Of a stretch of DNA of 64,000 bases, positions 56,085 to 64,000 are shown piece after piece. This DNA is from Zygnema cylindricum (lineage: Eukaryota; Streptophyta; Zygnematophyceae; Zygnematales; Zygnemataceae), in assembly GCA_037447655.1 (NCBI GenBank), contig JBBHKE010000608.1, forward strand, positions 1 to 64,000. The letters run 5' to 3'. Below the pieces are notes generated by a model that saw nothing but the letters and a program-made list of their open reading frames with translations, had not been told where the DNA came from and searched no databases. Both the position numbers and the translations under genes were made by a program. How positions within the stretch are numbered: the first letter of the stretch is position 1; every line of letters begins with the position of its first letter.

Positions 56085-56370
56085 CCAAACTGGCACAAGC
56101 TCCTCTGTTTTGAATTACGTTGCAAAAGTTTGTACATTTGGATACATTTCTTTGCTATTCTTTTACGCAAATTACAGGTGGTTTATTGCTTTCAGAGATG
56201 CGGCTTGTCGAAATTAGCAAACAAATTTGTGCGGATCTTGAAAATTTAGAAATGGGTTCGATAAAATAATTGTAAGAGATTTCTATTGTTGGTTACACGC
56301 TACCTACGGTTTCAAATTTGAAAGTGAATGAACCTGTGAAAAAGTAGATTTGTAAATTAAGTAGGGTCAT
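56085..56370 (-). pseudogene. LRR gene relic (copy II)
   Basis: Minus-strand match to the Cys-rich/first-LRR junction of copy 1 (about 2735-3010). Shared signatures on + are GCACAAGCTCCTC, TTGCAAAAGTTTG, GGTGGTTTATTGCTTTC, and AAAGTGAATG followed by ACCTGTGAA. Both ends are lost. Confidence 0.75.
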
Positions 56371-56777
56371 TTACAACGAGTGAAGGCGTTCTAAAAATTT
56401 TCGGGAGGCATCCCTATTTGCGAGTTGCCCGTAACTCTGACGGCCGTACGACGTCCTTACAATCTAACCGAGTTCACTTGTGAGTTCCAGTGGAGGTCGA
56501 ATGCCAGTCTGATTGACAAGATTCAACGACCGACAAAGCGTAGAAAGCTTCCCAGGACAACTGGCAGGGAACCGCGGGAATTGGATGGTACGGTTTGGGT
56601 TATGCTGCTCTGTTTTGTCTGACCAAAAAGAAAACATGGTACGGCTCTAAAAACGTACGGCGTAAAAACTAAAAACTCGTAAAAACGTACGGCATCCAAT
56701 AACCAACCCCACTTTTTCGTCTAATGGAATCTTACCCTTAGACCGCGGTTCCATTAGGCTGGTTACATTAGGCGGCG

Positions 56778-56810
56778 TCAGTAAACGTCGTCAAAAATGA
56801 CGTTTACTGA
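56778..56810. repeat. 33-bp inverted repeat specific to duplication copy II
   Basis: TCAGTAAACGTCGTC faces GACGTTTACTGA around AAAAAT. Copy I has only one arm (near 53190-53205). Confidence 0.75.
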
Positions 56811-57134
56811 AGGCAACCGACCTTTTTTTGGCGTGGCACATGCTGGTTGGTTCCACTTAATAAACAATTCCGATCGTGCGAATCTATATAGAATCTTTGA
56901 CAGCAAGTTGATAACGCAAAATCTGTACCGCCGGGTGTAAAAAGTGCGTCGTATGTAGTGTACAATAGTGCACGAAGTGTACGCTCATGTTATAAGGAAA
57001 CACATTATAGAGAAATGTCATGAAACCACAGCCTTTTCTAAAATCCTGCCATGGCTCTTTCCTAAACGCCTGTCTTTGACCTAAAACCTCCGCAGCAGCG
57101 ACGCTAGTCTTCTTTCTCCTCTGATTTCTTCAAA

Positions 57135-57530
57135 ATGAAAATTTTGCTGATCATACTAATCCTCCTTAACGAAAATGAGGGTGACCAATCCGAGGAGGAA
57201 TTAATCATTTTAACCATCATGATGTTCCTTGTTCAATGGAACATCATGGCAGCTTCCCAAACCTTCGTAAATTTGGTCGAGGTTTTTAGTATGTTGCTTT
57301 GCAGACCAAGTCGACGGAGGTCCAAGGGAGAATACAACATTCGGCCTCGGAGTTTACACTTTTCCATGGCCTCTCGCTGTCTCCTTCCGACTCATCTGTC
57401 TCCCTCTGTCTCCTTGTCTCCTCTGTCGCGCTCTATCCCTCTCTGTCTCCTTGTCTTCCTCTGTCTCCCTTTGTCACCCTCTGTCTCCCACTGTCTCCCT
57501 CTGTCTGTCTTTATATGTTATACAATATAA
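57135..57530 (+). CDS. hypothetical ORF in duplication copy II
   Basis: 131 codons. Same N-terminal ~72 residues as the frame at 53527, then a different repeat-encoded tail. Not recognised. Confidence 0.25.
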   Translation: MKILLIILILLNENEGDQSEEELIILTIMMFLVQWNIMAASQTFVNLVEVFSMLLCRPSRRRSKGEYNIRPRSLHFSMASRCLLPTHLSPSVSLSPLSRSIPLCLLVFLCLPLSPSVSHCLPLSVFICYTI

Positions 57531-59333
57531 TACAATATTTAATATAATATAATAATCAACAATATAACATATTTTACAATACATTTTAACGTAATTGTAT
57601 CATATACTGTAATACAACATAACAATGTATTATTATAATATATATAATACAATACATTTAATGTATATAATATAATACATTTAATGTATTACGACATAAT
57701 ATAATACAATATAATAATGTGACACAATAACCTAATTTAGTATAATGTACATGTTATAATATTTCATAATTTTGTTATATGATACATTAATACTTAATAA
57801 TATAACACAATTTAATATTCTAGTATTATACAAAGAGAATATAATATAGCATTACACCAATGCAACATTAATGTACTTTGTCGTGTTTGTTCCCTTTTCA
57901 CTAGACTGAAATTGTGACTTAAATACCGTGGTTTTTTATAGTTTTCGCGTTCGGTTGAAGTTTGAGCCATACGATGTTTTACTTTCATAGGGGAATTATG
58001 ACCATGTTTTCCATGTTTCCTTTCTTTCTGTTTCTCTGTATTTTCTGTCCCTCTAGTGACGAGGAGGTCTATGTTGCTATTATGAATTTGGCTCTTCATT
58101 ACTGTATGGGTGGTCCGATAATCGGTGCAATTTTAGCTTCGTAACATACAAGCTTGTCAAGAACCATTCTGATGAATAGTGTGGCAATTAGACACTCTGT
58201 GAAGCACTTTGATATGGGCTTAATTTGTAGGCGTGATTTAAGTTAAGGTTGGGTTTTTTACTTGTTGCTTTGGGTTATATTTTGTAGTCTTCAGCATGAT
58301 GGGAAAAAGCAGTTTTACATGCATTCCTTGAACCAATAATATTTCCAAGAATAAAGTAGTTTGCGATTTTTCAGCACAGGGATATATCTGTAGCAATGTT
58401 TTCAGGGCTGACACTTTTTATTTAAAAAAATGCTTTGCAGGATAAATTAAAAAGCACGATGGTAAACCATCTGAGTCTTGGGGTACAAAAGGGGTGGCAT
58501 AACCAACACTGAAAAACAACAATAGATAGCAAGTTTACATGTTTTTTTTCCAATACTATTAATGTAGGGTTTTCCTTTTTGCATCCATGTACTCGCACTG
58601 CGAGTTAGAAATAAATCTTATTACTACTATTTCAAGTACACTTTTAAGATTGTTTGTCAGAAATTGTTTATGCAAATTCTACGGGTTAAACTAAACCTTG
58701 GGAGACCCTTTATTAGCGTTTTTATACTCTTCTGTAGAAAAAAGTGGTGACATTATTTTTTATCATTTATGTTGGTATATGGTTGTGAGTCACACAATAG
58801 TCATCCTCGTGCCGAACTAACTTTACTTAATATTATAACAGCCCCATGTCGAAAATAGAGCACACAAAGAAGGACATCATAGGTATAACAAAAAAAGATT
58901 GGGATTGCAATTTATTTTATTTTGCAAATTAAACCGATTTATGATTTTATATTAATTATCAAACAAGAATTAAATACATAAAATACTAAATGTTACATTA
59001 TTTTACAATCAAATGTTATTGTAAAATGCATCACTATAAAAAATATATTATTTATTTACAATGATGTATTTCAATAAAAATGAAACAATAAAAAATGAAA
59101 CAATACCATTAAATAAAGTTGTATGGTAAATTTAATTAGAATATGCAACCACATAGAGTACACTGATTTTTTTTGTTTTTAAACAAACACTTTCAATAAA
59201 CACAAAGTATTTTCTTATAAGCATATAAAAAAAATACTTTATGCGAATATAAAATATATTTTAAAAACCAATCAATTCGTAAAGCAGACGACATGTAAAC
59301 CCTCCTTTGACGACAGAGCATGACACGACATGT
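57509..59333. other. AT-rich sequence, no gene recognised
   Basis: 57520-57830 is a TATAATACAATA-rich degenerate array. The rest is unique AT-rich DNA. Confidence 0.45.
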
Positions 59334-59550
59334 TGAAGCTGCAGCAGCAGCAGCTGCAGCAGCAGCAGAAGATGCAGCAGCTACTGCAGTAGCTGAACAG
59401 CAGTAGCTGGCCAGCACCAACTGCAGGTGAACACCAGCAACTGCCCAGCAGCTGCAACAGTTGAACAGCAGCAGCTTCTGCAGCAGGTGAACAGCAGCAG
59501 CTGTCTGCCCAGCAGCAGCAGCAGCAGCAACAGCTGCTGCGCAACAAGAG
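59334..59550. repeat. interrupted CAG/CTG trinucleotide array
   Basis: GCAGCAGCAGCAGCTGCAG-type runs with AACAGCAGCAGCT interruptions. Minus-strand frames give Ala/Cys/Ser homopolymer tracts. Confidence 0.92.
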
Positions 59551-60167
59551 GAACAACAAGATGACAATAACAAGAGCAACATGAACAAGAACAAAATATG
59601 TCATATCATATATCATATATGTCAAACCCGAAATTGAAAAATTATTATAAAATGAAAGGTAAGCGCGGCAATTTGAGAAAATGGGAGAAATTTCATTTGA
59701 AATGGGAATGGCAGCGCGGCACACTGCCAAACCCTAAAAAATTACAAACTTTTTAAGTTACTTATCTTTTTAAATTTAGTTCCTAAATTAAATTTGTTAA
59801 GTTATTAAAAAATTATTCTGTTAATTTTTAATTATCATTAAAATATATTTTTGTTCATTTAATACTTTTCTTATGTACTTCATTTATTTATTTACTAATT
59901 TACTTATTTAATTAAGTAGTAAAAGAAAAAAAAACAAAACAAAACAAAACAACAAATAATAAGAATTTGTTTGTTATATTTATCTATTTCTTTATTTAAA
60001 TGTCTGTAAATAAAGTTTATTTCATTATTTATTCACTTACTTATGTGCTTCTTTGTTTCTTTACCCATTCAATCATTTATCATTTTTTACTTTTTATTTT
60101 TTATTATCATTTTCTCATTTATTTACTCATTCATTTCCTCGTTTATCCACTCACTAATTCATTAAAT
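59551..60167. other. AT-rich, no gene recognised
   Basis: Short A- and T-rich repeats (AAAACAAAAC near 59930, TTATTTA near 59880). Confidence 0.45.
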
Positions 60168-60995
60168 CCTCCCCCCCCCCCCCCCCCCTCTCCCTCCCTC
60201 CCTCCCTCCCTTTCTGGTGAACACGTCATCAATGCCTCACTTCCTCCCTCTCCACCTCCCTCCATCCCTCTCCACCTCCCTCCCTGCCTCTCCACCTCCC
60301 TCCCTCCCTCTCCTCCTCCCCTCCTCCCCTCCTCCCCTCCTCCCCTCCTCCCCTCCTTCCCTCCCTCCCCTCCTCCCCTCCTCCCCTCCTGCCCTCCTTC
60401 CCCCCCCTCCCACCCTCTCCTCCCCCCCCTCCCACCCTCTCCTCCCCCCCGTCCCACCCTCTCCACCCCCCCCTCCCGCCCTCTCCTCCCCCCCGTCCCA
60501 TCCTCCCCTCCACCCCCCCTCCCCTCCCTCTCCCTCCCCCCCTCCCCTCCCCCCCTTCCCCCCCTCCCCTCCTCCCCTCCTCCCCTCCTCCCCTCCTCCC
60601 CTCCTCCCCTCCTCCCCTCCTCCCCTCCTCCCCCCCTCCCACCCTCCCACCCTCCCCTCCTCCCCTCCTCCCACCCTCTCCTCCCCCCCCTCCCACCCCT
60701 CCTCCCCTCCCCCCCTCCCACCCTCTCCTCCCCCCCCTCCCCTCCTCCCCTCCTCCCCCCCCTCCCACCCTCTCCTCCCCCCCCCTCCCCCCTCCCCTCC
60801 TCCCCTCCTCCCCTCCTCCCCTCCTCCCCCTCCCTCCTCCCCTCCCTCCCCCCTCCCTCCCCCCCTCCTCCCCTCCTCCCCCTCCTCCCCTCCTCCCCTC
60901 CTCCCCTCCTCCCCTCCTCCCCTCCTCCCCTCCTCCCCTCCTCCCCTCCTCCCCTCCTCCCCTCCTCCCCTCCTCCCCTCCTCCTCTCCTCCCCT
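60168..60995. repeat. polypyrimidine tract (CCTCC units), ~830 bp
   Basis: Apart from short interruptions near 60215-60240, one strand is almost purely C and T, with CTCCC/CTCCTCCC units most regular at 60885-60985. The long Pro/Ser/Leu and Gly/Arg frames across it are artefacts. Confidence 0.97.
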
Positions 60996-61056
60996 AAGAG
61001 AGAGAGGGAGAGAGAGAGAGGGAGAGGGGGAGAGGGAGAGAGAGAGAGAGAGAGAG
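60996..61056. repeat. (GA)n purine tract
   Basis: GAGAGAGGG units immediately after the pyrimidine tract, on the same strand. Confidence 0.95.
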
Positions 61057-62324
61057 ATTTGTTTTTTTTACTTTCCAGAAGGGGTGGAGAGAGAGACTCG
61101 GGCGAGACCTCCCTCTCCCGCGTCCACCTTCACTCCCTCCCCCCCAAACTGCTTCTCCAACCCCTCCAGATCCACCTCCACCCTGCCCCCCCAAAAAAAA
61201 AAAAAACATAACAAATAGTAAATAAAGAAATAATAAACAAAGGAAAGAATAAAATGATAAATGACTTGAATAAATGAATGAATAAGCTAATGAATGAGTG
61301 AACAAATAAATAAATAAAAATAAAAATAAAATAAAATAAAATAAAAAGATAAATAAAGAATAAATAGAGAAATAACAAAATAACACCTGAATAAATGAAC
61401 AAATGAGTAAATAAACAAATAAACAATAAAATAAACAAGAAATAAACAATAAATAGAGAAATCAGTGAATAAATAAACGACTGAATAAAAAAAAAACGTA
61501 AAAAAATCCAGCTCCTTTCTGCCCGGGAAACAAACAAACAGAAAAATGAAAATAATTTGGATGATAAATAAACGGATAAAGAAGTAAATAAAAAATAAAT
61601 AAAACATGAATAACAATTAAATAATCGAATATAATGAAAGAAAATAATAAAATAAAATAATAAATCAGGCTCATAAAAAAACGAATCAGAAACAAAAGAT
61701 AAAAAAGAAAAATAAAAAAACAAGGCAAAAAAAAATAGCAAAGTAATGGATCTGAGTCCATTTTTAAACTGACAACCAAAAAATCTCACCATGAACATTT
61801 TCTTCATAAAAATCAACAAAAAAAGAAGGAAAGACCTAAGAAATACAACAAAGGAAATGCCTTCAAAAAAAAAAAAAAAAAGAGGAAACACTTAGAAACA
61901 AAAAAAAGAGGAAAACAACAAAAAAATAAAAAACAACGGAAAAAAAAGGAAGGCCGTTGAACAAAAAAAGGGTAAAAGAAAGACAAACAAAAAAAGAGAT
62001 TGGCACATTTAGCTGAAGCAAAAAAAAAATAGGAAAAGACAAAAATGTGGAGATCTTGAAACATGTTTGAAAATGTTGTCCGAAAAAACTTTCAGAAGTT
62101 GGTTTGACTCAGGGGGGGGAAAAAAAAGTGCACGAAAAAAAACAAAAAAAACAATATAAAAAATGTGCATGAAACAGTGTACAAACAAGAGAAGAAAAGG
62201 ACGAAATAAATTAAACAAAAGAGGAAAAAAAGTTGAGCAAAAACAAAACCATTCTGCAAAATCATAAGCAGAAACAACATATTTTAACCTCAATAAGGTT
62301 ATTACATTACATGAAAATAGAAAT
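61057..62324. other. A-rich, TAAA-type low-complexity sequence
   Basis: AAATAAATAAA and AAAGAAA units dominate 61200-62280. Long Phe/Leu-rich minus-strand frames result from composition. No gene. Confidence 0.75.
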
Positions 62325-62356
62325 CAAAACCAAAACCAAAACCAAAACCAAAACCG
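62325..62356. repeat. (CAAAAC)n short tandem repeat
   Basis: About five CCAAAA units. Confidence 0.9.
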
Positions 62357-62797
62357 AAACACCAATACAATATGGGTCTTAAGGTTATATTGTATGTTTT
62401 TTGCATATTGTATGGGCCTACTTTCACCTACTTTTGAACTATGCGTAAAAGTCCCACACGCCGTAATCGGGTATGTTAATAGGGTCATAGGTTTTGTTTT
62501 GTGTTTTTTATAATAAAACAAAAAAAGAGAGAAATAAAATAACCCTAAACATACGGTCGCGCGGAGAAAACGAGGTGTGGCACCAATCAGCGTGCTCGCG
62601 CGTGCGAAAAGTTGCAAATAATCGCAAGGTTCAGTGTAGTACTTTTACAAAACAATTCGCACAAAAACAAACGATGCGTATAAATGTTTCAGTAATACGA
62701 GTGACGTTTTTCGCTATTGTAGCTTTTAGCATTTAAGGAAACCTTCCATCACACAAAAAGTGGGGTTGTTTACTGGAGGAAGTACCTTTCCTTACTA

Positions 62798-63534
62798 AGG
62801 GTAACATTCCATTAGACGAAAAGTGGGGTTCGTTACTGGACGTCGTACATATTTGTACATCACCGTACAGAGACGTACCATCATTTTTTGCTTAGTCAAA
62901 CGAAACATCGTTACTGGAAAGCTGTCGAGAAGCTCCAATGATATAGGCGTGATTCTTGACCGTTGGATGTTTCACTATTTTATATCCGCGAAGCAATCGG
63001 GCACATCATCTAGTGGGCCCCAACTCTCCTCGCGAGGAGAGTTGGGGCCCACGAGATGATTGCCATTGGTACACGTCAAAAATAAAATACATATCTACTT
63101 TGAACAAGCGATCACAGGCGTGCACGTCGTACAGCCCATGTGCGTCCTGCCACGCTGGATGCAGGTCAGCCGAAAATATCGTCGCACGCTTTGTCTGACA
63201 TCCACCGACATTTAAAGTTTGCCGGGATCGTCAAATATGCCGGTTTTTTTTGCCTTTCCGTTTCGAAATTTTGATTTCTATTTTCAAAATCAAAATCTGG
63301 CCGCAAACTTGACGTACGAATCATTAACTACCTCCGGTCGTACAGATATTTCGTTCTGACTTTCCGTTTACATATTTTTTAAGATTTTGAGAATCTGGAC
63401 TCTAGCCTATGTGGCGCCAATCATAATTGAGGAAGGTTCGTCACTGGCCCGGCAAAATAGAGCGGACTTCCAGTAAACGCTGTAAGTAAACTTGTCCGTA
63501 CATTTACTGGGACCGCCTAATGCAATGTTACCCT
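62798..63534. mobile_element. TIR element (MITE-like), ~737 bp
   Basis: AGGGTAACATTCCATTAG at the left and CTAATGCAATGTTACCCT at the right are inverted repeats with one mismatch. Its ends resemble blocks at 53135-53180 and 56720-56770 (CTAATGGAATCTTAC, CCATTAGGC). No convincing TSD or transposase. It contains the 56-bp palindrome. Confidence 0.65.
63005..63060. repeat. near-perfect 56-bp palindrome without spacer
   Basis: 28-bp arms 63005-63032 and 63033-63060 are complementary with a single mismatch (A at 63012). The centre is CTCGCGAG. Confidence 0.95.
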
Positions 63535-63959
63535 AAGCTGTACTGTTTTTTATTTTTTTTTATGTTTACCAGAAATTCGTTAAGATTCTCAATACTTTTT
63601 GGCGAAAACTTCCACCGTCTGATTTTGATTTTTCGACTGTGTTTGGATAGTCTCTTTCGACTGTCCTCAGGAGGACACTTTGTGCTCACTGGACACATGT
63701 ATTTGTCCACTTGTAAAAGTCAGAGTCGATCCACGACGGACGCGAAGTTATAATTTACATGTGGCAAATGGCGTGTACCTTTTGACATCAAATCCACCCT
63801 GTTCGACGACAAAATCTTGGTTGTAGGACATATTGTCACGCATCCTTTGTAAATGTGCACAGTTAAGTTCAGTGTTGAGATAATACATGAACGTACAAAT
63901 GGTACATTCATGGACATTTGTACAAATTTTCATTTTGCAACGGTTTTTGTGGTCGTTGG
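63535..63959. other. no gene recognised
   Basis: Unique sequence with short frames only. Confidence 0.4.
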
Positions 63960-64000
63960 TGAAATTCTATGGGCTCCATTGCCACACAGAATTCGCAGGT
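63960..64000 (-). mobile_element. end of a B-family LTR, cut by the window edge
   Basis: TGAAATTCTATGGGCTCCAT is the reverse complement of the B LTR terminus (ATGGAGCCCATAGAATTTCA), followed by GCC and ACACAGAATTCGCAG. No primer-binding site precedes it, so this is an LTR outer edge (3' or solo LTR). Confidence 0.85.

Larger units (their letters stand above)
55775..57508. other. segmental duplication, copy II
   Basis: Second copy of the 46.4-53.9 kb block without the MITE and without the copia element. It holds an LRR relic at 56085-56370 and LRR-upstream modules at 56470-56545. Confidence 0.9.

Noticed and set aside
59193-59730. Ala/Cys-rich protein on the minus strand
   Set aside because: Encoded by an interrupted CAG array; no sequence outside the repeat supports a gene.
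60000-61218. Long Pro/Ser/Leu frames (up to ~400 codons) and Gly/Arg frames on the other strand
   Set aside because: All frames are open because the DNA is a CT-only tract; these are not genes.
61130-62300. Several Phe/Leu-rich membrane-like frames on the minus strand
   Set aside because: They arise from AAAT/AAAG low-complexity sequence; there are no domains or conserved starts.

Overview
The window looks like an intergenic, repeat-dominated stretch of a large, AT-rich streptophyte (land plant or charophyte) nuclear genome. The reasons are plant-type Ty1/copia retrotransposons, an initiator-tRNA-Met primer logic, plant extracellular LRR proteins with extensin-like proline blocks, long (TA)n arrays, hAT-type MITEs, and no compact gene order. 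I cannot name the species. No fully intact host gene was found. Almost every long reading frame belongs to a transposable element or to a decayed LRR gene.

Layout. 0-5 kb: a foldback hairpin, then an LRR gene copy on the minus strand (1723-3606, two frameshifts) with its TATA region and repeat-rich upstream DNA. 5.3-11.7 kb: a 335-bp inverted repeat bracketing microsatellites and complementary pyrimidine/purine tracts. 12.6-14.1 kb: a MITE relic and an orphan copy of the LRR promoter. 14.1-25.7 kb: a pile of copia remnants, including element A (gag, protease, an integrase segment inverted in place, RT/RNase H, LTR 21287-22188) and element F (IN-RT-RNH, LTR 24628-25680). 25.8-29.5 kb: a second, more decayed LRR copy with its flanks. 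29.9-31.1 kb: an OTU-like protease fragment and a ~150-bp tandem array. 32-46.4 kb: nested LTR elements, among them B (34380-38892, TSD TCTAG), deletion derivative C (39429-40934, TSD CAAGT), D (minus) with a solo LTR inside (41913-43019, TSD ATACC), and a 3' fragment E. 46.4-57.5 kb: a segmental duplication of LRR-pseudogene DNA. Its first copy carries a 471-bp hAT MITE (8-bp TSD) and an almost complete 5.3-kb copia element (47448-52748, TSD CTGTG); its second copy lacks both. 57.5-64 kb: AT-rich DNA, a CAG array, an ~830-bp polypyrimidine tract, a 0.74-kb TIR element, a near-perfect 56-bp palindrome, and the edge of another LTR.

The most interesting material is in the A/B/D/E/F retrotransposon group. 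Its LTRs share an antisense tRNA-like module and a hairpin just after the TATA box that shows compensatory base changes. B and D have a primer-binding site matching the anticodon arm, not the 3' end, of initiator tRNA-Met. In B and D the gag/zinc-knuckle reading frame was originally continuous with a collapsed, non-catalytic RT/RNase H-derived tail. Separately, the LRR family has an unusual two-LRR-domain, proline-linker architecture and at least four loci, plus one promoter-only copy, in this window.
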